Below, in pieces: positions 12,262 to 22,343 of a stretch of DNA of 64,000 nucleotides. The position numbers and the translations under genes are program-made. Under the pieces are notes generated by a model, which ran no database searches, had not been told where the DNA came from, and was given only the letters and a program-made list of their open reading frames with translations. Origin of the DNA: Owenia fusiformis (Eukaryota; Annelida; Polychaeta; Sabellida; Oweniidae); assembly GCA_903813345.2 (NCBI GenBank), contig CAIIXF020000006.1, positions 23,259,936 to 23,323,935 on the forward strand, read 5' to 3'. Every line of letters starts with the position of its first letter. Position 1 is the first letter of the stretch.

Positions 12262-13104
12262 TAGTCCAACAACATTAGACCTAGCCCGGGCCTCGTTTCT
12301 TATCTGACATGTGTTATGGCCCGGCTAGGTCTAACCTCCATGACCATTTTGCCTTTGATGCGTTAATTTAATCGTTCAGCAGGTATCGACAAGCGGAACA
12401 AATTAAACCCTGAAAACATGGCAATATTACACAAAGAATGTGATTCAAACATGCATACATACCTTATAAACACATACACCCCGTCCCGTATCCCCCTTAG
12501 ACCCTATTGATGCATAATTACGAAAATATTGGAGACAGGTTTGGAATATGACGAAAATGTCGGTCAGTTTCGGTAACATCGAAATTGCAAATCGTTTCAG
12601 GAATTAACCGTCATCATGGCACTGCATTAACGAACAGTAGGTTTGCAATTAATAACTATTTTGCGTGTATAAACGCGCTATATAAATTAATCAAAGATAC
12701 GTGTTATCCTCAAAATTGATCTTTTTATCCCGAGTAATCGCGATAATAATTATCAATCTATTTGACAACAATTTCGTTTCGCTGGTAGTTTAATTTTACG
12801 ATCCGGGACACTCAGACGAACAGACACAATGACGGACATGCGGAAATGTCACTTTAGAGATTGGTAAGTGTAGCCTCATTTTACTCGTATAAATGAACAT
12901 TTAACACAAAAATATTGTGTTAAATCGCTTTATGTTATGTGTTTTTATATTATTGTCAAGTATCAGTTGCACGTTGTTATCGCGGAAAAATGGTTTCGAT
13001 GGATTCAGAACTTGCATCAAAGGAAAGAATAGTAAGGAGGTTAAACTCAATAACGGCCCAAAGAAAATTCCTAATAATAAAGAACGCCGTTATTGAGTTT
13101 AACG
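12262..13104 (+). repeat. 843 bp duplicated segment, copy 1 (gene-start fragment)
   Basis: Nearly identical to 18958-19795. Left end holds an inverted repeat (TTAGACCTAGCCCGGGCC ... GGCCCGGCTAGGTCTAA); the right end holds another (GTTAAACTCAATAACG ... CGTTATTGAGTTTAAC). In between is a promoter-like region and what look like the first two exons of a gene. In this copy an extra A near 12845 breaks the first exon's frame. Confidence 0.8.
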
Positions 13105-13934
13105 ACGTTGAACTAATTTCACAACAAACCTTGCTTCCTTGGTTGTCAAAAAATGATGCTGTTCATCAGTACAAAACAATAGTAATGTAAACGACAGATA
13201 AAACATTCCTTTGGCAGAAAGATCTCTGCCTCCTTATAAAGTAATCTAAACTTCTCTGAATTGAAAGTAAATAAAACTTTCAAGATCGAGTTTCTCAGAA
13301 AATAAATATTGTGAAATTCAGTGTTGATTTTTCAAAATCACCATAAATGCCCAAAACACACATGCCTTAAAGTACATCAAAATATTTATCATTAGTTTAT
13401 ACTCACAACATGTGTACTACCATTATGAACAAATTCCTAATTATTGTAGTAATCTGTGAAATGTTTGAAGAACTTTCAATCAGACTTTATGAAGCCATGT
13501 TGATTCACTTCTTAGAAAGAGACCCCTTAGCATAAACATGACCAAAGCTATTTTGCCGGGCTTTTGTTTAAAACCAAGTCCTTGTGCAATATATTTTTAA
13601 AATTCTAAATCTAATAAAATCAGCTCGAAGTTTATATGAATAACGTGTGGTTATCAATTGTGGTAGATGTCAGAGAATAAATGGGGATATGTTCAATATC
13701 AATAGAAGAGCTCTCTTTAAAAGGAGGTAAAAATTTCATAATTGGTGGGAAAACTCAAAAACTTTTTGTGCAGGAGTAAATTAAGTTACTTCAGTAAGAG
13801 CTTTCCCATTCACAAAGGCTGATGTAGATGTAGACCTAGTTTATAAGACAGTCTACAGTACCAGCATAGGCCAAGGGAAAAAAAGTAAGGAATAGAAGAT
13901 ACATTGAGATTCTATATTGAGCTACTACATTTCC
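13105..13934. other. Intergenic, nothing recognised
   Basis: AT-rich, no coding similarity, no clear repeat structure. Confidence 0.4.
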
Positions 13935-14345
13935 CTTGGCCCAGGGGCTGATCTGGGAGCCAACAAGGGGGGGGGGGCAAATTTCTGGTCTGAGAAAAAA
14001 ACTTCCGCGTTTGCACGCAAAAAAATTGATCATTCTTCAAAATTTGGCCTAAAATTAAAAATAAGGCCTTAGAAGGCCCATTTATGACCAAAAAGTTGGC
14101 TCAAAAAATTTTTAAGCCCAATTTTTTTTTCTGGGCCCATCCAAGGGGGGGGGGGGTGGGGGGTCAAAAAATTGATCATTCTTCAAAATTTGGCCTAAAA
14201 TTAAAAATAAGGCCTTAGAAGGCCCATTTATGACCAAAAAGTTGGCTCAAAAAATTTTTAAGCCCAATTTTTTTTTCTGGGCCCATCCAAGGGGGGGGGG
14301 GGTGGGCCCCTGCCCCGCCCCCCCCCCCAGATCCGCCAGTGTTGC
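13935..14345. repeat. Tandem 146 bp repeat with poly-G tracts
   Basis: Two copies of a unit (TTGATCATTCTTCAAAATTT to GGGCCCATCCAAGG plus a G run) start near 14026 and 14172. Long G runs (13969-13978, 14145-14163, 14291-14306) and a matching C run near 14314-14327 could form G-quadruplex or hairpin structures. The outer ends GATCTGGGAGCC and CCCAGATCCGCC are inverted. Confidence 0.7.
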
Positions 14346-14960
14346 CAATGAGTACCAAACAGTATCCAAGTATAAACTGGCTGCAAATGATTAATTGATT
14401 TACATATACCTTTACACCTGTTTACAAAGCTATTCATGCTATTCTTTCTTGTCATGTTTACTTTCGCTTCTGTATTAGTTACTAGTATATCACATTTCGA
14501 AAAAATGTTTCTAGGCCCACCTCCCTGGATCCACCGATGCAGAAGTTGCAAATTTCAATGTTTCCAGGGGAGCAGTTGGATACCTGTAGAATGACATCCA
14601 TGCATTATTTATCCCAATGATATGTGGATTCAATTTGATTTGGGTGAAACATGTTAAATCATTTGCCAAACCTTATTATGGTGACTTGATATTTGAGCCA
14701 AATTACAAGAAAAAGAGAACTTTAAGTTTTTATTATATTCAAGACCGAAAAGTGTCAGTGCTTGTGCATTCAACATGTCTTTAAATCAGTTTTTTCATTT
14801 GATCAAACATGATCAGGCAACTGAAATAGTGTGCAAGATGCTTGAATTTAAAACATAAACTGAATCACATGACATGGTACCAACAAGGCTATCTTTTCAG
14901 CTTGTGAATGTTTGTTTTCATTTTGTACAACTAGATAATGGCAACTCCGCGGAGTAGCAA

Positions 14961-15679
14961 ATCCCAACGAACAAAATATCAATTACCGAATTCCAATCAA
15001 TTATACTCATTAGTTACTTTGGTTAAAATTGAAAAATTTAGATTTTAGAATTGTGAATTCCTGCAAAGCAGCCATTTTGAAATTTCTGAGGTACAAATCT
15101 GAAAAATAATAACATAATTGTGATCTACTCCAAAATTCCTTCAATTTGAGTATAATATAGCCATACTTTGAAGGGATCGAAAAATGATTGCGAAATCGTA
15201 CATTAGACGGCCATTTTGAATTTTACGAGGCTCGAATCAGAAAAAAGATACAATATTTGCAATCTACTCTTAATTGCCTTTCATTTGAGTATAATAAAGC
15301 TATACTTCAGAAAGATCTAAAAATTAGCGAAAATTTCTGTTTTCCTGACCCCCCATACACGGCCCCTGGGGGTCAGCATGAAAAACTCGGAATATATGTG
15401 AAATAGATAGATGTTGCGAATATACTACCAAAATTTCAAACAATAATATTAATTATTTTGGTTTAGAATGAAAAATTTATGATTTTTGCGAAAAAGTCCC
15501 GTCATTTTTAAAATGGCGGCCATCTTGAAAAAAATTTTTTTTGCGTAAAACTATTCATCAATATACATCTTTCCATAAAATATGAAGAAAATCCGTCCAC
15601 TAATATTTGAGTTATCTTCCGGACTGACGGACGGACGGAGGGCTTTACTATATCCCTACCGAACTTCGTTCGTTGGGAT
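14961..15679. mobile_element. Possible TIR element (about 720 bp)
   Basis: ATCCCAACGAAC at 14961-14972 is mirrored by GTTCGTTGGGAT at 15668-15679. Internal sequence carries repeated CGGCCATTTTGAAATTT-like motifs. TIRs are only 12 bp and no target duplication was verified. Confidence 0.35.
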
Positions 15680-15683
15680 AATT

Positions 15684-15885
15684 AAGGCCAAGAAGGTGCA
15701 TGTTCAGAATGTTTCTGCATTCCTCTATGAATTGAGTCACATGTTATTTTTCAAACAGGAATCACCACTCCTTCCCCACATTGTCTATATCTTCCAGGGC
15801 AAGTAGTGATTCTAAGAAAAGTAACATGTGATCCTATCGAGGGTTGCAGCAAAATTCCGAACATGCATCTTGTCCTTAAAGGGGC
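15684..15885. repeat. Foldback element, about 95 bp arms
   Basis: Left arm AAGGTGCATGTTCAGAATG ... TCACATGTTATTTTT mirrors right arm AAAAGTAACATGTGA ... CCGAACATGCATCTTGTCCTT. Non-coding. Confidence 0.65.
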
Positions 15886-16744
15886 AACAAGGCTGGTAGA
15901 GAGAAAATAGGGAGATTTTTAACTTTTTCTGAGCTATCAAGGCAACATTTGGCTTAACATCTTCTTTGATATACCTATTTCTGAAAATGCAAAGATAAAC
16001 TATCAATTTCAGCATTAAGAAGTGTAAATTCAGTTCAAAGCTTCAAAAAGGGGAAATCCACTTTTATATTTTTAAGACCCACCAGGTTTCAAGAGGAATA
16101 TCAGCTGAAATAATGTTTATCAAGGGGTTTCTTTGTAGATAATAAAAATAGATGTAAGTCTTGATGAAATATCCAAACTTATTAAATATATTTTGACATC
16201 GGTCCACAGGTCCATGATCGTTGAATTGAACTGAAAGACATAACTGCATAAGGACGACATTATTCAAAATTTTGTAGTGGCTTTACTTGCACAATTATCC
16301 CCAAGGTTACCAAGCTTCTTTTCTCAGTTCTAGTGACAGTTTCGAGATTTTAATTTAGGTCCCGATATTAACCCAATCATCTTAGTCTTTGCCTAAACTT
16401 TTGCTAGCGTTTCTCTTGGGATGTTTCTTTTGCTAGCATTTCTCTTGGGATGTTTCAGTGAGAGATTTAAGTAATATTAAGGTGGATCACAGAACTGAAG
16501 TATTCCTCTTGCAAAGATGTTCTACTCTTGGAGAGGTTCACCCCCCCAACATATTTTACTGGAATTAAAAATTTTATAAAAATTCAACTTTACTGCTCGG
16601 GTTTTAATGCTGGGAGATGCCAATAGGTTCTTTGAAAGGTTTTGAACATTTTGTTTTTGATTGCATATCTACTCTTGGGAGGGTGTCCACTTAACAGATT
16701 TGACTGTACTTCCTATTCAACATGTTCAAGAATTTCATAAAAAT

Positions 16745-16880
16745 TCAGTTTTACTGGTTGAGTCAATGCTGAAAAATATGTTTTTTGGAAGGTTTTCAGT
16801 ATTTTTTGTCAAGTATTTTACTGGTTGAGTCGTAATGCTGGAAAATATGTTTTTTGGAAGGTCTTCAGTATTTTTTTTTT
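16745..16880. repeat. Tandem duplication, about 65 bp unit
   Basis: TTTTACTGGTTGAGTC...AATGCTG...AAAATATGTTTTTTGGAAGG and the following TTCAGTATTTTT occur twice in a row. Rest of 15886-17030 shows nothing I can name. Confidence 0.6.
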
Positions 16881-17029
16881 TTGTCATTTCAATGTGATAA
16901 ATACTAAGTAATAAATCTTCAAAAGATTTAAAGAACTGTTTAAAATATCCAATGCAGGGGTTTCATCATAAGTTTCTAAAATGAAAAACAGGCATTTTTG
17001 GAAATAATCATTTGAATATGAAAATGCCA

Positions 17030-17098
17030 TACTCCAATCACCACAAAAAATGGAGACCATAACAATATGTCACCACTTGTGGAGGTGGTGACATAAAA
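17030..17098. repeat. Fragment of the GTCACCAC dispersed repeat family
   Basis: AATGGAGACCATAACAATATG, then GTCACCACTTGTGGAGGTGGTGACATA, the last part being itself a hairpin. Matches the 9150-9215 copy. The first quoted block is broken by my spacing only for brevity. Confidence 0.5.
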
Positions 17099-17191
17099 AT
17101 TGCCTGCTGCCTGTCACTAATGAACCATTGCAGTGCGAAACAACCTTCTCAGATAAAATAACCCAAAAATAAGCATCCATTTCCATGTACT

Positions 17192-17197
17192 TTTATT
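17192..17197 (-). terminator. RPL15 polyadenylation signal
   Basis: AATAAA on the minus strand, about 94 nt downstream of the RPL15 stop codon, a normal 3' UTR length for a ribosomal-protein mRNA. Confidence 0.65.
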
Positions 17198-17290
17198 ATT
17201 CCAGGCTTTAGCACAGTAGAATACCAGACATGACAAAAAGTTTTGAGAAAAAAGTGAAAAATGCAAAAAAATGTTCTTGAATTTGAATGT

Positions 17291-20016
17291 CTATCGCTTT
17301 CTGCGCATTTGGAGCATGTTCTGGCGCTTCCAGTTGGCACGACGGGATCCACCAGTTGTTTTGTTGTATCCATGTCCTTTGCCAAGACCCCTGGACTTCT
17401 TGCTTGCAGAGGTGAGACCGCGAAGTTCACGATGTTTCATCACTGGCTTGGTAATCCATTGGGTGTCTGGGTCACGACGGATAGCCTTGTGGAATGGGTC
17501 GACCATAATGACTTCAAAGAACTTGTAGCTGGAGTCTTCAGACACCCAGTAAGAGTTGAGTACACGGAGACCACCACATCGACGTCCAACTCTCTCCTGA
17601 AAATTGAATTATCTTTTAAATAGGGCCCTAATCACCTAAGAGCCTTGACAGATTAGGGATCAATACTACTGATCCCAAGTATTTGAAATGATCCTTGATT
17701 TACACAGGCCTTAGGCCAACCTAATATTTTAGAAAAGCACATTGTACATCAGAAAAGATAAATAACCATGGTTTTGTCATTTGTCCCTATCTAAGAAGTC
17801 ATCATTTGTACAATAATTTTAACATTGCTTATTTTCTGCAACATTAACATGACTCCAAAATGATATATGAGCCTTTCACACACTAATTTCTGCTCTAACA
17901 AAAAAATGGAATTTTTAACTAGTGACATGTAACAAATATATTTACCTCAGCTGTGCTCTGTAGGGAACGCTGATATTTGAGACTGTTAACACCCTGGTTG
18001 GTGGGTTTGCCATAGGTGGCACCCTTAGGTACAGGCCTTTTGCGACCACCACGGCGTACACGTACACGGTAGATCACAAATCCTGGAACATACAAAGGTT
18101 TTGTTAAACAGAGAAAAATGTGAAGATAAATTCTAAGTGACACTATATAAAACTAGTCAAACCCCTGATCCTCGCCTCCTCAATTCTCTCTCTAACATAG
18201 GGTCATGAAAAATGAGATGCAACTGTAGACTTGATGTAAGTTTTCACTGCTTTAGGAAAAGGGTTTTCTTGTTGCATCATAATTTTTGTCTGTTTCTAAA
18301 TTTCCATATCCCGCCAAGAACATTTAATGGAATTAAATAACAAATAGAAACTGTGTACTTAGTGGTCATCATATGTACATCAGAAAAGATAAATAACCAT
18401 GGTTTTGTCATTTGTCCCTATCTAAGAAGTCATCATTTGTACATAGATAAGAGAATGTGTCACTCAGAACTTTCACTATTATATATCCGAATATTGAGCA
18501 CAATTAGAGAATATTCTGTTTTTAAATTGTGGACACAGACAGATCTTTGCTGAAATGAGCAACAAACAGACCAAAATGCAATTAGTAAATACAATCATTT
18601 CAGGGACCAAACTTTTGAATACCTTTTTCAGGTTATACATTCAGTATAAAAGGTGTGACATAGCCGTGACTGCTTGTAATTTTAGGAGTTTCACAGGCAC
18701 ACAGCTCGCTCAATCAAAAATATGCAAAGTTTTGGTCTCATGTATTTGCATAGTTTTTGCTTTTTTGATTTTTCAGTTTATACTTGCACTGCAGTCCATT
18801 TAGCACAAGTAACCTTGTCTTAATCAAGGTAGCTCGATGACTTTCCTAAGTTTTGGTCTCATGTATTTGCATATTTTTTGCTTTTTTGCTTTTTCAGTTT
18901 ATACTTGCACTGCAGTCCATTTAGCACAAGTAACCTTGTCTAAATCAAGGTAGCTCGTAGTCCAACAACATTAGACCTAGCCCGGGCCTCGTTTCTTATC
19001 TGACATGTGTTATGGCCCGGCTAGGTCTAACCTCCATGACCATTTTGCCTTTGATGCGTTAATTTAATCGTTCAGCAGGTTTCGACAAGCAGAACAAATT
19101 AAACCCTGAAAACATGGCAATATTACACAAAGAATGTGATTCAAACATGCATACATACCTTATAAACACATACACCCCGTCCCGCATCCCCCTTAGACCC
19201 TATTGATGCATAATTACGAAAATATTGGAGACAGGTTTGGAAATGACGAAAATGTCGGTCAGTTTCGGTAACATCGAAATTGCAAATCGTTTCAGGAATT
19301 AACCGTCATCACGGCACTGCATTAACGAACAGTTGGTTTGCAATTAATAACTATTTTGCGTGTATACACGCGCTATATAAATTAATCAAAGATACCTGTT
19401 ATCCTCAAAATTGATCTTTTTATCCCGAGTAATCGCGATAATAATTATCAATCTATTTGACAACAATTTTGTTTCGCTGGTAGTTTAATTTTACGATCCG
19501 GGACACTCAGACGAACAGACACAATGACGGACATGCGGAATGTCACTTTAGAGATTGGTAAGTGTAGCCTCATTTTACTCGTATAAATGAACATTTAACA
19601 CAAAAATATTGTGTTAAATCGCTTGATGTTATGTGTTTTTATATTATTGTCAAGTATCAGTTGCACGTTATCGCGGAAAAATGGTTTCGATGGATTCAGA
19701 ACTTGCATCAAAGGAAAGAATAGTAAGGAGGTTTAACTCAATAATGGCCCCAAGAAAATTCCTAATAATAAAGAACGCCGTTATTGAGTTTAACGTTGAC
19801 TTTCCTAAATCTATTCTTCCTTATGAGGTGAAAAACGTTATTACCTTGTTTGGCTCTGTAGCCCATTCTCCTGGCCTTGTCGGGACGAGTTGGCCTTGGT
19901 GCTCTGTGGATTGAGGACAATTGACGGTATTGCCAGCAACGAATACGAAGCAAGAATCGCATGACATCACTCTGTTTCTTACGCCACAGTTCCTGGATGT
20001 ATTTGTAGGCTCCCAT
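17291..20016 (-). CDS. RPL15: Large-subunit ribosomal protein eL15 (RPL15)
   Basis: Three coding exons on the minus strand: 20016-19845, 18082-17946 and 17596-17291. Phases fit and the product is 204 residues, the family's normal length. It starts [19 protein letters not shown]; other family landmarks are [67 protein letters not shown] and SRGLGKGH. eL15 is a structural protein of the 60S subunit. The first coding exon begins at 20035 with 19 nt of 5' UTR after an ATTACAG acceptor; a non-coding first exon with a terminal oligopyrimidine start is at 21612-21581. Introns hold two snoRNA candidates, an inserted 838 bp mobile segment and tandem palindromes. Codon use is GC-richer than the surroundings, as expected for a highly expressed gene. 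Confidence 0.96.
17742..17813 (-). ncRNA. Candidate C/D-box snoRNA, copy 1 (RPL15 intron 3)
   Basis: Read on the minus strand (host orientation), 72 nt: a terminal stem TTGTACA/TGTACAA encloses a C box AUGAUGA and a D box CUGA. An internal element TTAGATAGGGACA is complementary over 12 nt to UGUCCCUAUCUA, a conserved stretch of 28S rRNA just before CUAUCxAGCGAAACC (rRNA recalled from memory). AUGA follows 2 nt after the complementary part and could be a degenerate D' box. It lies in the intron between coding exons 2 and 3, about 145 nt from the 3' splice site. The core is identical to copy 2. Confidence 0.72.
18372..18445 (-). ncRNA. Candidate C/D-box snoRNA, copy 2 (RPL15 intron 2)
   Basis: Same core as copy 1 (C box, 28S-complementary element, D box), with terminal stem TATGTACA/TGTACATA. 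Compared with copy 1 the second outer base pair has changed from T-A to A-T on both sides, a compensatory change that supports the stem. It lies in the intron between the first two coding exons of RPL15, in host orientation, 290 nt from the acceptor. Flanks outside the stem are unrelated to those of copy 1, so only the snoRNA was copied or kept. Confidence 0.72.
18729..18957. repeat. 121 bp tandem duplication in RPL15 intron 2
   Basis: GTTTTGGTCTCATGTATTTG through AAGGTAGCTCG occurs twice in a row (18729-18849, 18850-18957). The unit contains an inverted AACCTTGTC/CAAGG hairpin. The second unit is cut by the inserted segment that starts at 18958; the missing tail (TGACTTTCCTAA) reappears at 19797. 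Confidence 0.75.
18958..19795 (+). repeat. 838 bp duplicated segment, copy 2, inserted in RPL15 intron 2
   Basis: Nearly identical to 12262-13104, ending 49 bp from the donor of the first RPL15 coding exon. Possible gene-start on the plus strand: ATG at 19524, exon to 19557 ([11 protein letters not shown]), donor GTAAGTG, acceptor before 19655, then an open frame [20 protein letters not shown] and on to [14 protein letters not shown] at the segment's end. The frame is intact in this copy. I do not recognise the protein. The surrounding 121 bp repeat shows the segment was inserted cleanly without an obvious target duplication. Confidence 0.8.
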
Positions 20017-20129
20017 TTTGAAGCTTGAGCTGGATCTGTAATACATATGACAGGCATATGAACATATGGTGGACTTGGACGATACTGATAACAAAGAGTA
20101 ATTTATTGGAAATCAGCCCATATTGGACA

Positions 20130-21361
20130 CGTGTATATTTCCTTGCTTTTTTTAGGAAAGTATCATTACATTGTCTACTTTTAGTAAACCTGGAAACAGG
20201 TTGGCTTCTGTATTGTCTGGAAACTTTGGAAGAAAATTTGGAAAAATAGAAAGTGTGAAATATCAGAATTTCCCATTGAACTCCTACCAGATATTCTAAA
20301 AGAAGACAATGTAATGATACTTTCTTGAAAAAAGCAAGCAATTTTTTACCAAAATGTTATTTTCCAGCTGCTACCTTATAACCAAATTTACTTTTCAAAG
20401 TTTCCACCAGACAACACACATTGACCGGTTTCCTGAAAAAGCAAGGAAATACACACATGCCTTCATACTAAATTTTGTACCAGAAAATAACATGTGCAAC
20501 TATAGCAATTTTTTTTACCAAAATGTTAGTTTCCAGCTGAGCCTTAAGGTACAGCTGGAAAGTAACATTTTGGTAAAAAATTGCTATACCTGCACATGTT
20601 ATTGTCTGGTACAAAATAAAGTATGAAGGCATGTATCAATTTCCTTGCTTTTTTCAGGAAAGTATCATTACATTGTCTTCTTTTAGAATATCTGGTAGGC
20701 GTTCAAAGGGAACTCAAGGGAATTCTGATATTTCACACTTCCTGTTTTTCCAAATTTTCTTTCTAAGTTTTCAGACAACACAGGAGCTACCATTGACCTG
20801 TTTCCAGGTTTACTAAAAGTAGACAGTGTAATGATTCTTTCCTGAAAAAAGCAAGGAAATACACACATGCCTTCATACTAAATTTTGTACCAGAAAATAA
20901 CATGTGCAGGTATAGCAATTTTTTACCAAAATGTTACTTTCCAGCTGAACCTTAAGGTACAGCTGGAAAGTAACATTTTGGTAAAAAATTGCTATACCTG
21001 CACATGTTATTTTCTGGTACGAAATAAAGTATGAAGGCATGTATCAATTTCCTTGCTTTTTTCAGGAAAGTATCATTACATTGTCTTCTTTTAGAATATC
21101 TGGTAGGCGTTCAAAGGGAACTCAAGGGAATTCTGATATTTCACACTTCCTGTTTTTCCAAATTTTCTTTCTAAGTTTTCAGACAACACAGGAGCTACCA
21201 TTGACCTGTTTCCAGGTTTACTAAAAGTAGACAGTGTAATGATACTTTCCTGAAAAAAGCAAGGAAATACACACATGCCTTCATACTTAATTTTGTACCA
21301 GAAAATAACATGTGCAGGTATAGCAATTTTTTACCAAAATGTTACTTTCCAGCTGAACCTT
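20130..21361. repeat. Tandem array of 408 bp palindromic units in RPL15 intron 1
   Basis: Two near-identical 408 bp units (20546-20953, 20954-21361) follow a diverged partial one. Each unit is itself a hairpin: a roughly 150 bp arm (GTACAGCTGGAAAGTAACAT ... TTTCCTTGCTTTTTTCAGG ... ACATTGTCTTCTTTTAG), a 100 bp centre, then the arm reversed. Open frames in it are artefacts of the symmetry. Confidence 0.85.
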
Positions 21362-21580
21362 AAAAAATCTGAAAACAGAAATGTGAGGGGGAGAGTACGA
21401 ATAAAATTTGAAGCATTTCCGTTTTAACTCATTACTAGGGAAGATTAAGACAGAAATGATACATAGGAGTTTACTAAATCGATAGACCAAATGTTCCTCA
21501 TTTGATTCACATCGAGATGAACAGCGGATGCATCAAAAAAGAGAAGATATTTGGAGATTTGTGGAGAAAATTTTACCTAC

Positions 21581-21612
21581 CGGCAGGGAGAATGATGGCT
21601 ACCTCGAAAAGG
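21581..21612 (-). other. RPL15: RPL15 non-coding first exon with 5' TOP start
   Basis: On the minus strand CCTTTTCGAGGTAGCC begins with an oligopyrimidine tract typical of ribosomal-protein mRNA starts. It ends at CTGCCG followed by donor GTAGGTAAA. It is spliced to 20035. The TOP motif implies growth-dependent translational control. Confidence 0.6.
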
Positions 21613-22191
21613 ATGATGGGAAGGGTTCAAGGTCAAATCAGATTTGGGTTGTGCTTGTTAGAAGAAACACAATAAGTTATTAGCTGAGGTACTTTAACAC
21701 AACATTCGTGCTTATTGTTTATACTCCTGTCACATTGCCTAAATAGATCAGTAGCGTAATCGACCAGAAATAATGCAATGTGGTCTGATCTGAGGAGCTA
21801 CACTGTTATGGTTATCACAGACACGGGAACAAGAGTTCACCCCCTCCCACTCAACATAGTAGCTTTTACATTATACAGTGAGTGGGGGGGGGGGGCATTT
21901 TGCTATTCATCCATATTGCTTGTAGATAATTTTGAGACAGGTTCACTCTAATGACATATACAGTGAGTGGAGGGGGGCCAAATCATGGGCTTTCATTCCT
22001 GGGCCTAGATCCTGGGTTTAGAATTTAGATGCATGACAACACAGCCCTTGGACCACAACAATGCGGGAATAACTTTCGTAATGTAGTCCAAATTATCGAA
22101 TGTTATTTTCTTGGATGTCTTAAATCTTAATCATACAATTCTTATAGAATAGATGATTGTGCTAATTTGATTGAGACTCAGGCACATTCAA
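21613..22191. other. RPL15 / PHF-like divergent intergenic region
   Basis: No coding exon. Contains a C/G-rich repeat pair (AACATAGTAGC..., CAGTGAGTGGGGGG at about 21880 and CAGTGAGTGGAGGGGGG at about 21961) and probable promoter sequence for both divergent genes. Confidence 0.4.
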
Positions 22192-22226
22192 TGACGTCAC
22201 GTGAAAGGTCAAAGTTCCTGACCTTT
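22192..22226 (+). promoter_or_regulatory. Promoter of PHF13/23-like gene: CRE/E-box plus nuclear-receptor-like palindrome
   Basis: TGACGTCACGTGA (22192-22204) combines a CRE and a CACGTG E-box. It is followed at once by AAAGGTCA, 7 bp and TGACCTTT, a perfect inverted repeat of the nuclear-receptor half site. They lie 120-150 bp upstream of the start codon, with CATTGTGGGA just downstream. Confidence 0.5.
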
Positions 22227-22343
22227 GCAATGCATTGTGGGATAGAAGCGTTGGAGTGTCACATTTCGGAAGAAGTTGTTGAATGTTTTGCTACAAAATT
22301 TACATTTTAGACGATATTCATTGGATTGATTTTACTTAAAAGT

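Noticed and set aside
15188-15406. 72-codon ORF inside the possible TIR element
   Set aside because: Built from repeated CGGCCATTTTGAA-type motifs; no protein similarity seen.
18729-18957. 121 bp tandem units as H/ACA snoRNAs
   Set aside because: One small hairpin is present, but no convincing second hairpin, H box or ACA tail at the right spacing.
20631-21276. Repeated 61-codon ORFs on both strands
   Set aside because: They are products of the 408 bp tandem palindrome, identical in each unit by repetition, not conserved coding.
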